A stretch of 64,000 nucleotides of DNA from Leptospira biflexa serovar Patoc strain 'Patoc 1 (Paris)' (GTDB lineage: Bacteria; Spirochaetota; Leptospiria; Leptospirales; Leptospiraceae): contig NC_010602.1 in the NCBI RefSeq assembly GCF_000017685.1, forward strand, positions 1,815,501-1,879,500. Direction: 5' to 3'. Shown here piece after piece: positions 9,249-18,366 of this stretch. The translations under genes and the position numbers were made by a program. Under the pieces are notes generated by a model, which saw only the letters and a list, made by a program, of their open reading frames with translations, had not been told where the DNA came from and did no database searches. The stretch's first letter is position 1; each line of letters opens with the position of its first letter.

Positions 9249-11177
9249 ATGGGCGATTTCGATAATACAAAGCGGGCCATCGGCGTTGGTAAACTGGACG
9301 ATTCTCAAAGAAAGGATATGTTCAATAAGTTTAAGAGCGCTGGTGGTGAAGTCATCAAAGAGAAAACACCTCCGAAAGAAGATGATAGCAAAAAGAGTCG
9401 TCCTGAACCTAAAATCAGACAGAGTACGGTTTCTCGTGGATCCGATGAAGGTCGGTCTGGAAGCCGTGGCGGAAGTGGGAGCAGCGGAAACAATTCCAAA
9501 CAAGATTCCAATTCTTTGAAATCGCAAGCTGACTCTAAGGCTCAGTATGAAAAAGAAATCAGTAGTTTTGCCGCTCGTTTTTCAATCAAATTAAAATGTT
9601 GGTTAGCAAGAGTTACCTCTTTTGGTTCGAGTGACCTCACACCAAAATTTATGCATGATTTTTCCATTCGAGGAAAACAGGCACTCATAGAATTACAATA
9701 CAGTGGGAATGAATTACTCGCAAACCAACAATACTCCCCTCAGCTCAGTAAAGCTCTCGATCGTATCAACCCTCTACTCGTCGAACTTTTGGCGATGGGT
9801 CAAAAATTATACAATGGTCCTGAGCTAACAGACATTACTGAACCCATAATGACTGCCCCTGAATCTCCTGTGGCAATCGAAAGAGTCAAAACTCAAATTT
9901 ATTCACTCTTCAAAAGGATGTACATCCTTTACCCTTACCAAGAAACTTTAAAAAAGTCTTTTTCGCAAGCATATGACGAATTACAAAAGTTAGAGGGAAA
10001 ACCTTCCCTCATCTATGCAAACAAAAAACGAAAAGTATTACAAGAAATTGATACTTTATTCGATGGATTTTTTGACCGATTGTATTTGGTCGTGATTCGA
10101 GCAGAAAACAAAAATATACCTCTCGTTTCCCGTTACATGGAAAACCTATTAGGAATCACTCCGGAAGAGAAACCTGGACAACGCAAATCCGGTGAAAATG
10201 TGCCAGGTGGAAAACCTGTCGAAACAAAAGAAGAAAAAGACGCAGAAGCAGCCGCCAAAGAAGAGGAAAAGAAAGAAGAAGAGGAAGTTCCTTTATCCAA
10301 AGAACATGCCTATGGTTTACGACTCATGCAGATGTACTCCATTCCAAAACTTCGGAAAAAATTTGATCCTAAAAACGAATATGCAAACATCCCAGATGCA
10401 GATAAAGCACTGCTTGCTCTTTTTTATTTTTATGAATTTGATGATGAATATTCGTTTGTAATGACCACAAAAAAAATCGATATCAAACCTGGTTCGATTA
10501 ACGGTGTGAAGGTGGACTATAGACAAAAGATGTTGGATATTTATGAGAGTACTCGTACCATCATTGACCAATTTCGAATTTACCATGATATTTTACGTGA
10601 ATTAGAAAAACACAAAGCAAATCCTGGTGCCAATTATATTGAAGCATCAAAAAAACTAACAGGGATAGAACAAAAAAGAACTGGTCAGTCCCGAACGGTT
10701 CGTATGGCGATCAAAGAATTCAGCTTAAAATCAAGAGATTCTTTACTCACCCTCATCAAAGATATGAAAGGGAAAAAAGAAATTGTCGCCAACATGAATG
10801 ATGTGTTGACCTTAGATTCCATGGAGTCTAGAAAAAGACTCAATAAAAAACCAGTTAAACAATGTATTATGGAAGCATATTGTTACCTACTTGCTTTACA
10901 TGATCGAATTGAAGCTGGTGATTTGTATGGTGGTCTTGTGGAGCTCACACCTGAGCAGATGAAGGCTTCCTTTGGTGTGGATTCAGAAACAGCAAAAGAA
11001 ACTGGATCTCCTGATGCCAGTGATTTAGAAAATGACACACAAACGGAAAGTAATGGGAAAACCAAAGAGAATCCGGCAGAAGAAGTAAAGAGTGCTGAAC
11101 TAACTGATGAGCAAACAAATGACAGTTTAGACGATCTTTCAGATGATGACATATTACCAACAGGAAATCCATTTTAA
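9249..11177 (+). CDS. large soluble protein of unknown function
   Basis: A 642-residue protein with no signal peptide. The N-terminal 100 residues are disordered-looking and rich in Lys, Ser and Gly (residues about 60-85). Two helical regions (about 100-300 and 355-580) are separated by a Glu/Lys run at about 315-350. The C-terminal 60 residues are strongly acidic and end near DLSDDDILPTGNPF. I do not recognise a family. The stop codon overlaps the ATG of the next gene (TAATG at 11175-11179), so the product is probably made together with the nitrilase-like protein. The two flexible charged regions suggest a scaffold or binding protein, which is inference only. Confidence 0.8.
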   Translation: MGDFDNTKRAIGVGKLDDSQRKDMFNKFKSAGGEVIKEKTPPKEDDSKKSRPEPKIRQSTVSRGSDEGRSGSRGGSGSSGNNSKQDSNSLKSQADSKAQYEKEISSFAARFSIKLKCWLARVTSFGSSDLTPKFMHDFSIRGKQALIELQYSGNELLANQQYSPQLSKALDRINPLLVELLAMGQKLYNGPELTDITEPIMTAPESPVAIERVKTQIYSLFKRMYILYPYQETLKKSFSQAYDELQKLEGKPSLIYANKKRKVLQEIDTLFDGFFDRLYLVVIRAENKNIPLVSRYMENLLGITPEEKPGQRKSGENVPGGKPVETKEEKDAEAAAKEEEKKEEEEVPLSKEHAYGLRLMQMYSIPKLRKKFDPKNEYANIPDADKALLALFYFYEFDDEYSFVMTTKKIDIKPGSINGVKVDYRQKMLDIYESTRTIIDQFRIYHDILRELEKHKANPGANYIEASKKLTGIEQKRTGQSRTVRMAIKEFSLKSRDSLLTLIKDMKGKKEIVANMNDVLTLDSMESRKRLNKKPVKQCIMEAYCYLLALHDRIEAGDLYGGLVELTPEQMKASFGVDSETAKETGSPDASDLENDTQTESNGKTKENPAEEVKSAELTDEQTNDSLDDLSDDDILPTGNPF

Positions 11178-11887
11178 TGGCAGTCATCAAAATCGCCCTC
11201 TATCAAAAGAACTTACACAAACGATTCACTTTAGACGAAATCATAAAAGTGCAACAAAGTAAGGCACAGTTTTTACTTTTACCTGAAGGGTTCCCACATT
11301 TGTTTCAAAGTGTTTCGCCGATCGATGGTGCAAAACATGAAAAAGAATACCAGGACCATTTATTAGAAATATCTGAAAAATTTTCAGGTGTCATCCTTGG
11401 TGGCAGTCATTACCGAAAGAATGAAAATGGAAAATTAGTTTCTGCCCTACCTATTGTACAATCCTTGGTACTCGTTGATTTTTATGAGAAAAAAACACCA
11501 AGTACCACAATTGATGTAGGTGTTGCAAGCGGATCAACCGAATCAATTTTCATTATGGGTGGTTTGCGATTTGGATTATTATTAGGAGAGGATTTAAACA
11601 ACGATTCCATATGGAGTGAGTTTCAAAAAGAAAATATTGAAATTATTTTCCACCTAGATGCAACGAATCCAAACAAATCATATGAAGAAGATTTGAGTTT
11701 TTATGAATCGTTAGCCAAAGAAAAGAACATCCATCTGGTTCGCGTTTGTGGTCCAAGTGAAGGGAAACCAGCTCGCAGTTTGTATGCATCTCCGTCTGGG
11801 ATCAATTGGAAAGTTGGAAAATTGGAAGAAGACAAAGAAGTGTTTAAAACTCTTTCCGTCAATGTAATGCGAAGTTACTTACTCTAA
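11177..11887 (+). CDS. nitrilase-superfamily protein lacking the catalytic Cys
   Basis: A 236-residue protein with the fold pattern of the carbon-nitrogen hydrolase (nitrilase) superfamily. The first catalytic residue, Glu, is visible in LLLPEGFPH (about 34-42), and a Lys candidate is present in DFYEKKTP (about 100-107). At the third position the family motif (I/V)CxD is replaced by LLLGEDLN, with Gly where the nucleophilic Cys should be. The protein is therefore probably not a normal amidase. It is coupled to the preceding 642-residue gene by a one-base overlap and may have a binding or structural role with that protein. The superfamily call is moderately firm; the inactive call depends on the alignment by eye. 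Confidence 0.75.
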   Translation: MAVIKIALYQKNLHKRFTLDEIIKVQQSKAQFLLLPEGFPHLFQSVSPIDGAKHEKEYQDHLLEISEKFSGVILGGSHYRKNENGKLVSALPIVQSLVLVDFYEKKTPSTTIDVGVASGSTESIFIMGGLRFGLLLGEDLNNDSIWSEFQKENIEIIFHLDATNPNKSYEEDLSFYESLAKEKNIHLVRVCGPSEGKPARSLYASPSGINWKVGKLEEDKEVFKTLSVNVMRSYLL

Positions 11888-11941
11888 ATTCATTTTCTCA
11901 CAAATCCATTTCAAAAACAAAAGACCACTTCAAGTTCAAAA

Positions 11942-12000
11942 CTAAGATTGGAGGATTAAATCTTTATCCAATCTTAGGATTCGTTTTCAATGATCGAATC
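11942..12000. terminator. pair of inverted repeats in a convergent gap
   Basis: CTAAGATTGGA at 11942-11952 pairs perfectly with TCCAATCTTAG at 11967-11977 (11 base pairs, 14-base loop). A second repeat, GATTCG at 11978-11983 with CGAATC at 11995-12000, follows directly. They lie between the plus-strand gene ending at 11887 and lspA ending at 12023. Position suggests transcription termination in both directions, but neither stem is followed by a long T-run, so the call is tentative. Confidence 0.4.
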
Positions 12001-12022
12001 AGAGTTGTATGTGGGATTTGGA

Positions 12023-12583
12023 TTATTTTTTATCCATCTCTTTCCAGTCCATTGTAAAGAGTAAAATCACAATGCCGATGGAGACACAGGAATCAGCCAC
12101 ATTAAATGCAGGCCATCGATCAAATAATAAAAAATCGGGCCATTCAAAATCCAAAAAGTCAACCACACCTATGAATTCAATTCCTGGTTTTTCTGGTGTG
12201 AATCCAAATCGAAATCCACTGCCTGGAATTTTCACAAAAAACTTATCCAAAAAATTTCCGAAAGCACCTGCCATCACAAAATTCCATCCCCAAGCATTGC
12301 CTAAGTCAGAATTTTCCCAGCGATAAAATATTAAAAAAACAATCGCAAAGCCTGTCGCAAATAAAGAAGGCAAAGCATTGTCTTGGAATAATCCAAACAC
12401 AAAACCAGTATTAAACGTTAACGAAAGTCGAAAAAAATCACCTAACACAGGGATACTTTCATGAGCATACATTTTTGTAATGATGACGTACTTTGAACTT
12501 AAATCTAAAAATAGTCCGAAGGCAACGAAGGCCAAATATCCAGGTTTAAAGACAGAGAAAAATGGTGTTTTTGGTAATTTCAT
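12023..12583 (-). CDS. lspA: lipoprotein signal peptidase (signal peptidase II)
   Basis: A 186-residue membrane protein with four hydrophobic segments. It cleaves signal peptides from prolipoproteins after lipid attachment. The conserved blocks are [11 protein letters not shown], holding the first catalytic Asp, VVDFLDF, and [11 protein letters not shown], holding the second catalytic Asp. The loop between the first two blocks is about ten residues longer than in the Escherichia coli enzyme. It is the third gene of a minus-strand run with the Gfo/Idh and UbiB-like genes, 25 bases after the latter. The family assignment is firm. Confidence 0.95.
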   Translation of the reverse strand: MKLPKTPFFSVFKPGYLAFVAFGLFLDLSSKYVIITKMYAHESIPVLGDFFRLSLTFNTGFVFGLFQDNALPSLFATGFAIVFLIFYRWENSDLGNAWGWNFVMAGAFGNFLDKFFVKIPGSGFRFGFTPEKPGIEFIGVVDFLDFEWPDFLLFDRWPAFNVADSCVSIGIVILLFTMDWKEMDKK

Positions 12584-12608
12584 ACTGAAGTTTTGTAATC
12601 TTTTCCGT

Positions 12609-14243
12609 TTATTTTTGTTTCCAATAACTTAGACTAGATTTGGCAAGTGACCAAAAACAAAGTCCTGATAGTATATAAAAAATTATGCTTGGTTCTTTCC
12701 ATAATTTTTCCGCATAATACATTCCAAAAAAGAAAAATAGTGAGCCGAGTGTACCAAAGGTAAAAATTTCCTTTAGTTTCAATTCTTCCTGTTTGTGGTC
12801 CTCTTTGGCTGTAAATTCCCCTCGGTTCCATTTGTACAAAAAGTCATTCAATTCTCTCGGAAGGGAAAACAAACTCGTTAGAAACTCCTCTCCTTCATCT
12901 TTCCAAAGCCTTTTGAATGAACTTCCTTTGAGTACAATTTGAGAAAACGGTTTTTCTGCATATTCAATCATCGATCGTGTTGGGTCCAAAAACGAAAAGT
13001 TCCCAAGTAATAAAGCGAGTACACGGTGTAAACTCAGGAAATTGGGAGGGAGTTTGAGACTCGATAACAGACGTTTGAGGCTTACTTGGATTTCTTTTAG
13101 AAATCGTAAGTCATCTCCCGGTCGAAGAGTATCCAAACTCAAATTTCTAAAATGATTGGTGTCTGCCAAGATCCGATTTAGTTTTTCCAGAGAATATTTT
13201 ACAATTTGAGTGAGTTCCTCTTTCGTGAGCGAATCGGTGACAGCACCTAATTCGTATAAAGATTCAGAAACTAGATGGTAGTCCTTTCTCATGGCGCCGA
13301 CTAAGATTCGTTCCAAAATTTGAGTTTCTTCCTCGGAAATGGATTGGACTGCTCCAAAATCAATAAGACAAAGTTCCCCAGTTTCCATAAAAATTAAATT
13401 TCCTGGATGTGGGTCCGCATGGAAAAAACGATAATCAAAAATCATCAGAATGTAAGCTTTGATCAATTTATCCAAATTTGGATTTCGTTTGGTGAACATT
13501 GGTTCCGATTCTAATTCGTATATTTTTTTCCCCTCTACGAATTCTGTAACCAATGTATGTCGACCACAAAGTTCATCGATTGGATTTGGAATATAAAAGT
13601 CCTTTTCCAATGCAAACATCTGTTTGAGTAATTTTAGATTTTTTAATTCCGAGCGGAGATCCAATTCAGAATGGATCATGGTTTGTAATTGGTCCACGAC
13701 TTCCTTTGCTGAAATTCGCACGACAAAACGATCTACAAGCCATATCACTTTGGAAATTGTTTTTAAATCCGATTTAGCTGTTTCTTCAATGCCTGGATAT
13801 AAAGTTTTGATTGCTACTTTTTTGTTTTGGAAGATTCCAATATGAACTTGAGCGGTCGAAGCACTGGCATAAGCATTTGTATCCAATGATGCAAAAATTT
13901 GATCCATTGGTTTCCCGAAACCTAATTGCCAACGTTTATCAATTTCATTAAATTCACGTGGTGGTATTTTATCTTGAAGGTCTTGTAATTCCCATAAAAA
14001 TTCTTCAGGAAGGATATGGAACAAATTACTTACGAATTGTCCAATTTTGATGTAAACGCCACCTAACTGAAAGAACAAAGTTTTTGTTTCGAGCCCTTTT
14101 GCTTTTAGAAACGAAATTCGTTTGTTTTCATAATTTTCTTTGGAAAGGATTCGTTTCGAAATTTTTGATAAATATAAATATTGAATGTATGTTTTCAGAA
14201 CAAATGAATAAACAGAGACAGATCGATTTTGATCAGATTTCAT
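12609..14243 (-). CDS. ABC1/UbiB-family atypical kinase
   Basis: A 544-residue protein of the UbiB/ADCK family. Visible motifs are the family-specific KxGQ (KIGQ at about 66-69), a VAIK-type Lys near 146, HADPHPGN at about 275-282 and DFG at about 295-297. Two hydrophobic C-terminal segments (about 498-540) would anchor it in the membrane. UbiB proteins support quinone biosynthesis or lipid handling. Because this genome appears to make menaquinone by the futalosine route (mqnA and mqnC in the window), a strict ubiquinone role is doubtful. The ATG overlaps the stop of the upstream Gfo/Idh gene (ATGA), indicating one operon with lspA. Confidence 0.93.
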   Translation of the reverse strand: MKSDQNRSVSVYSFVLKTYIQYLYLSKISKRILSKENYENKRISFLKAKGLETKTLFFQLGGVYIKIGQFVSNLFHILPEEFLWELQDLQDKIPPREFNEIDKRWQLGFGKPMDQIFASLDTNAYASASTAQVHIGIFQNKKVAIKTLYPGIEETAKSDLKTISKVIWLVDRFVVRISAKEVVDQLQTMIHSELDLRSELKNLKLLKQMFALEKDFYIPNPIDELCGRHTLVTEFVEGKKIYELESEPMFTKRNPNLDKLIKAYILMIFDYRFFHADPHPGNLIFMETGELCLIDFGAVQSISEEETQILERILVGAMRKDYHLVSESLYELGAVTDSLTKEELTQIVKYSLEKLNRILADTNHFRNLSLDTLRPGDDLRFLKEIQVSLKRLLSSLKLPPNFLSLHRVLALLLGNFSFLDPTRSMIEYAEKPFSQIVLKGSSFKRLWKDEGEEFLTSLFSLPRELNDFLYKWNRGEFTAKEDHKQEELKLKEIFTFGTLGSLFFFFGMYYAEKLWKEPSIIFYILSGLCFWSLAKSSLSYWKQK

Positions 14244-15280
14244 TTTGATTGCCTATAAATGGATTCGATACTTTCTAAAATTTGAATATTGTCAGCGAGA
14301 CTTGCTTCCATTCTGGTTGTTTCGCCATGGAATACTTCTTTGATTTCTTTGTAGATCCCTAAAAAGGCATTGGACGACTCTGGTTTTGGAAAGTCCTTGG
14401 GTTGGTAAGTTTCTAAACTGCGGAATCCTTGGTACAATTTTGATGGTACAGACCTATAGAATTGGAAACCATCATTGGAACAAATGATTCGTTGGGAATC
14501 TGTGTGAATGTCCAATTCAAACTGAAAATAATCTCGACCACCTGATACATCCAAAATGATTTCCACCTGGGATTTGGTTTGGAAATAAGCAAATGCTCTT
14601 GTTTCAACAGAATTTTTTTTGGGTCTTTCTATTTTTGCTTGGATGAGTTTTGGTTTTTCCACCAACCAATGGATGAGGTCGACAGCATGTGTTCCATCAT
14701 GTAAGAGAGGTCCACCACCAAACTTAGAGAAAGCGATTCCAGGATTTTTAGCTGAAGTGAACACAGAAGCTCGGATGGATTTGAGGTGACCCAAATTCCC
14801 TTTTTTCAATTCGTTTTTTACATAGAAATAACTGGGATGGTATCTCCTCTCATGATTGATCCAAATGTTAGCATTTTTTTTCTTTCGAAGGGATTCCAAT
14901 GTTTTGGCACCGGAAACTGACATCGCTACTGGTTTTTCAATGAGAATCTGCTTGATACCCATTTGCATACATTGTTTTGCATAAAACTCATGGGTATGAC
15001 TTGGAGTGGCTATGATGGCTAGATCGATGGAAGTGCCATCCAAAAAACGAAGGGATCCATCAGGAATGGATTTAGTTTTTCGTTTCCATTGAGTTTCAAA
15101 GGATTGGCAGGCGACTGGTTTCGAATCTAGGCCAAGGAGAAACTCAAAATGGGCTTTTCCCCAAGGAGACGATAAGACTCCCATGTGCGTACAGGGCTTT
15201 TTTCGATAGGGGTCAAGTTCTAGTTTGGAAGCGATTCGTCCAAGACCAATGAGAATCGTTTTGATTTTAGTTGGTTTCAT
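14240..15280 (-). CDS. Gfo/Idh/MocA-family oxidoreductase
   Basis: A 346-residue NAD(P)-dependent dehydrogenase-like protein. The N-terminal Rossmann fold begins near TILIGLGRIASKL, the signature EKP is at about 115-117, and GGGPLLHDGTHAVDLIHW supplies the usual conserved Asp and His of the substrate domain. Members oxidise sugars, inositols or related alcohols; the substrate cannot be read from sequence. It is first in the minus-strand run with the UbiB-like kinase and lspA, and is divergent from murF 52 bases away. Envelope sugar metabolism would suit the context but is inference. Confidence 0.9.
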   Translation of the reverse strand: MKPTKIKTILIGLGRIASKLELDPYRKKPCTHMGVLSSPWGKAHFEFLLGLDSKPVACQSFETQWKRKTKSIPDGSLRFLDGTSIDLAIIATPSHTHEFYAKQCMQMGIKQILIEKPVAMSVSGAKTLESLRKKKNANIWINHERRYHPSYFYVKNELKKGNLGHLKSIRASVFTSAKNPGIAFSKFGGGPLLHDGTHAVDLIHWLVEKPKLIQAKIERPKKNSVETRAFAYFQTKSQVEIILDVSGGRDYFQFELDIHTDSQRIICSNDGFQFYRSVPSKLYQGFRSLETYQPKDFPKPESSNAFLGIYKEIKEVFHGETTRMEASLADNIQILESIESIYRQSK

Positions 15281-15299
15281 CTAAGTTTTTCTTTATAAT
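15271..15299 (+). promoter_or_regulatory. promoter of murF
   Basis: TTGGTT at 15271-15276 and a perfect TATAAT at 15294-15299 are separated by 17 bases. This predicts a start near 15306 and a short leader before the murF ATG at 15333. The -35 box overlaps the first codons of the divergent Gfo/Idh gene. Confidence 0.6.
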
Positions 15300-15332
15300 C
15301 TATCTTTCTGGGAGAATCTGGTTCAAGAAGCT

Positions 15333-16712
15333 ATGATCGCACCATTTGAATATTCCCTGTCAACTATTCTAAGTTTGTTTTCTTTGAAACCAGTTTGGGA
15401 GAATCCAATGAATCCAAAATTCTTTTGGATTTCGACTTCTTCTAAAGAAATTCAAAAAAACACTCTCTTTGTCCCCCTTCGTGGAGAACGAGATGGCCAT
15501 GAGTATATTGCCGATGCGTTAAAAGCTGGTGCCACAGGTTTTTTATGCGAAAAAAATCACCCGATCCTAAAAAACCTTTCGAATGAAGACCAGAAAAAAG
15601 CCATCTTCGTAAAAGATACTTTGATCGCCCTTGGAACTTTAGCGAACTTTCATCGAAACCGATTTTGTCCCATCGTCATTGCCATCACTGGTTCTTCTGG
15701 GAAAACATCTACAAAAGATCTGTTAGGTGGACTTTTTTCATTTTTAGGATCAAAGTCTCTTGTGGTTACGGAAAAAAACTACAATAATGAAATCGGAGTT
15801 CCTTTCACTCTCTTTCGTATCACGGAGCGAACACAAGTTGTGATCTGTGAAATGGGAATGAACCATAGAGGCGAAATAAATCGGTTATCAAAAATGGCTG
15901 AACCCACACATGCTTTGATAACGAACATTGGCTCCGCACATATAGAAAATTTAAAATCAAGGGAAAACATCGCGGAAGAAAAAATTGATATCATCAATGG
16001 TTTACGCCCAAATGGAGTTCTGTTTGTGCCAGATGATTTGGATTTTTTAGGACGAGCAAAACAAAGGACCAAAAAATCAAATGTGAACTTGAAGATATGG
16101 AAACATTCAAAAAATCCGGAACTGAAGGTGAATATAGTCCAAAAGAACGGATTTTTGTTAGAATGGAGAATGGAAAAGATTCAATGGAATATCCCTGGTT
16201 CTAAATTATTGAGTAATGTTCGAGGAATGATCGCCGTTGGAAATTTCTTTCAAATTCCCGATGTAGAAATGAAAAAAACAATTCGGACTTACAAAAGCCC
16301 AAACAAACGACTCAATATTAAAAAAGGATTTTATACCATCATTGATGATAGTTACAATGCTAATCCTGAATCGATGTTGTCGAGTATTGATGCAAGTATA
16401 CAATATGCACAAAACAAACCCATCGTCTGGGTCCTTGGAACAATGAAGGAACTTGGAAAGTTTTCAAAATTCTATCATGAAGAAATCGGAAAAAATTTGA
16501 AAAAATACCCAAAAGGAACCTTACTTGGATTTGGTGATGATACATTACCAATGGTCAAACAAGTATCCAATGGAAAACACTTTCAATCAAAAGTGGATTT
16601 AGTTGAATTCATTAAAAAAGAAATTCCAAAACAAGCAGTGATTCTCGTAAAAGGATCTCGCTCTATGAAAATGGAAGAAATTGTCTCGGAACTAGTTTCA
16701 TTTAAAGGTTGA
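15333..16712 (+). CDS. murF: UDP-N-acetylmuramoyl-tripeptide--D-alanyl-D-alanine ligase
   Basis: A 459-residue Mur ligase. MurF joins D-Ala-D-Ala to the UDP-MurNAc-tripeptide, the last cytoplasmic step of peptidoglycan precursor synthesis. The ATP-binding loop TGSSGKTS is at 119-126, the central domain shows ICEMGMNHRGE, and the C-terminal domain shows IDDSYNANPESM, the family hallmark that separates MurF from MurC, D and E. The gene lies in a plus-strand unit with purE and purK, apart from the other mur genes, which are on the opposite strand just beyond purK. Confidence 0.97.
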   Translation: MIAPFEYSLSTILSLFSLKPVWENPMNPKFFWISTSSKEIQKNTLFVPLRGERDGHEYIADALKAGATGFLCEKNHPILKNLSNEDQKKAIFVKDTLIALGTLANFHRNRFCPIVIAITGSSGKTSTKDLLGGLFSFLGSKSLVVTEKNYNNEIGVPFTLFRITERTQVVICEMGMNHRGEINRLSKMAEPTHALITNIGSAHIENLKSRENIAEEKIDIINGLRPNGVLFVPDDLDFLGRAKQRTKKSNVNLKIWKHSKNPELKVNIVQKNGFLLEWRMEKIQWNIPGSKLLSNVRGMIAVGNFFQIPDVEMKKTIRTYKSPNKRLNIKKGFYTIIDDSYNANPESMLSSIDASIQYAQNKPIVWVLGTMKELGKFSKFYHEEIGKNLKKYPKGTLLGFGDDTLPMVKQVSNGKHFQSKVDLVEFIKKEIPKQAVILVKGSRSMKMEEIVSELVSFKG

Positions 16713-16742
16713 TCGAGAATGAGGTTTTTTTAGATTCTACGT

Positions 16743-17240
16743 ATGACAAACCCTTTACCGAAAGTTGCTGTAATTATGGGATCATATTCCGATTGGGACA
16801 CCATGAAGGAAGCCTGCGAAATTTTAACTGAGTTTGGTGTACCTTTTGAAAAGGAAATTGTCTCCGCACATCGTTCTCCTGACAGAATGTTTCAATTTGC
16901 GAAAAATGCAAAAAACAATGGTTTCGGTGTCATCATTGCAGGAGCGGGAGGAGCCGCACATTTGCCAGGTATGACGGCATCCCTCACCACATTACCAGTT
17001 TTAGGTGTTCCAGTATTATCAAAAGCATTGAATGGAATGGATAGTTTATTATCAATCGTCCAAATGCCAAAGGGAGTCCCTGTCGCAACCCTTGCGATTG
17101 GAACAAGTGGTGCTGCCAATGCAGGTTTACTTGCTGTTCGTATCTTATCCCTACTTGATTCCAGTCTTTCCAAAAAATTGGAAGACTATGCGGATCAAAA
17201 TCGTGAACAAGCTCTTTCGAAAAATGACCAACTGGTTTAG
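16743..17240 (+). CDS. purE: N5-carboxyaminoimidazole ribonucleotide mutase
   Basis: A 165-residue class I PurE that converts N5-CAIR to CAIR in purine synthesis. Motifs seen are [20 protein letters not shown] and [12 protein letters not shown], which form the nucleotide and carboxylate site. The downstream purK supplies its substrate, as in many bacteria, and the presence of PurK supports the class I reading. It follows murF by 30 bases. Confidence 0.97.
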   Translation: MTNPLPKVAVIMGSYSDWDTMKEACEILTEFGVPFEKEIVSAHRSPDRMFQFAKNAKNNGFGVIIAGAGGAAHLPGMTASLTTLPVLGVPVLSKALNGMDSLLSIVQMPKGVPVATLAIGTSGAANAGLLAVRILSLLDSSLSKKLEDYADQNREQALSKNDQLV

Positions 17241-17249
17241 GAATCATTG

Positions 17250-18347
17250 ATGAAAATAGGTGTTTTGGGATCTGGTCAGCTCGGCCAAATGATGTGTTTG
17301 GAAGCGATTCCACTTGGACATGATTTCTATTGTTATTCGCCCGATCTAAATTCTCCTTCTGAAAAACTGGGGGCCAAGGCAACCATTGCATCTTATGATT
17401 CCATTCAACAGTTAGAATCCTTCCTTCAAACGATCGATGTATTGAGTTTTGAGTTTGAAAACATACCAAAACCAACTCTTGAATTTTTAAAAAACCAAAA
17501 ATTGATCGCCATTTTCCCACCACCACAAGCACTCATCATTGCCCAAGATCGATTTTTAGAAAAAAATCATTTCCGAAAACTTGGATTTGAAACCGCAGAA
17601 TTCTTTCACCTAACCAAAGCTTCTTCCAAATTTGAAATTTCGATCCCATTTCCTTGGATCATCAAAACATTACGATTTGGATATGATGGGAAAGGCCAAG
17701 TCAAAGTGAATCATCAGTCAGAGTATGAATCCTTTTTACAATCGGCGTTTTTGAAAGATGAGTCTGAATATCTAATTGAAGAAGTGATTCCCTTTCAAAA
17801 GGAAATCAGTATTTTACTCACTCGTTTTCAAAATGGTGATATTGTCTGTTATGGTGCTGTCGAAAACGAACATAAGAATCATATTTTAGATCTATCAATT
17901 TTCCCTGCCAGAATCCCTGTGGGTCTCAACTTAGAAGCAATTGAAATGGCGTCAAAATTAGCAGAATCTTTACACTATGTGGGAACGATGGGTGTTGAGT
18001 TTTTTTTGAAAAACAATCAATTGTATCTAAATGAATTTGCTCCAAGGCCACACAATACAGGTCATTTCACCCAAGACTGCCAAAGTTTTTCTCAGTTCTA
18101 TTTGCATGTACAAGCCATTACGGGAAACACTCCCCCAACGGATGTTAGGCCAAAGCCAACACTGATGAAAAATATCCTTGGGAATTCATTCGAAGAAAGC
18201 CTAGAAATTGCAAGTGAACTACAGAAAGATGATCGTTACCGGTTGCATTTATATGCAAAGGAAGAAGCAAAACCAGGAAGAAAAATGGGACATTTGAATT
18301 TTAAAGGAAGTTTAGAGGAAGTAAACCCCCTCTTTCATGACCTCTAA
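17250..18347 (+). CDS. purK: N5-carboxyaminoimidazole ribonucleotide synthase
   Basis: A 365-residue ATP-grasp enzyme that carboxylates AIR using ATP and bicarbonate. It begins MKIGVLGSGQLGQM, the typical PurK N-terminus, and shows the ATP-grasp elements FDGKGQ-like YDGKGQVKV, EEVIPFQKEIS and LNEFAPRPHNTGH. A TTG lies directly before the ATG, but ATG at 17250 has AGGA seven bases upstream and is preferred. The gene starts ten bases after the purE stop. Its 3' end faces murC 19 bases away. Confidence 0.97.
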   Translation: MKIGVLGSGQLGQMMCLEAIPLGHDFYCYSPDLNSPSEKLGAKATIASYDSIQQLESFLQTIDVLSFEFENIPKPTLEFLKNQKLIAIFPPPQALIIAQDRFLEKNHFRKLGFETAEFFHLTKASSKFEISIPFPWIIKTLRFGYDGKGQVKVNHQSEYESFLQSAFLKDESEYLIEEVIPFQKEISILLTRFQNGDIVCYGAVENEHKNHILDLSIFPARIPVGLNLEAIEMASKLAESLHYVGTMGVEFFLKNNQLYLNEFAPRPHNTGHFTQDCQSFSQFYLHVQAITGNTPPTDVRPKPTLMKNILGNSFEESLEIASELQKDDRYRLHLYAKEEAKPGRKMGHLNFKGSLEEVNPLFHDL

Positions 18348-18366
18348 AATTTTTTAATCATTAGAT

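Noticed and set aside
10250..10300. Repeat of GAA/AAG triplets
   Set aside because: This is the Glu/Lys-rich coding stretch of the 642-residue protein, not a repeat element.
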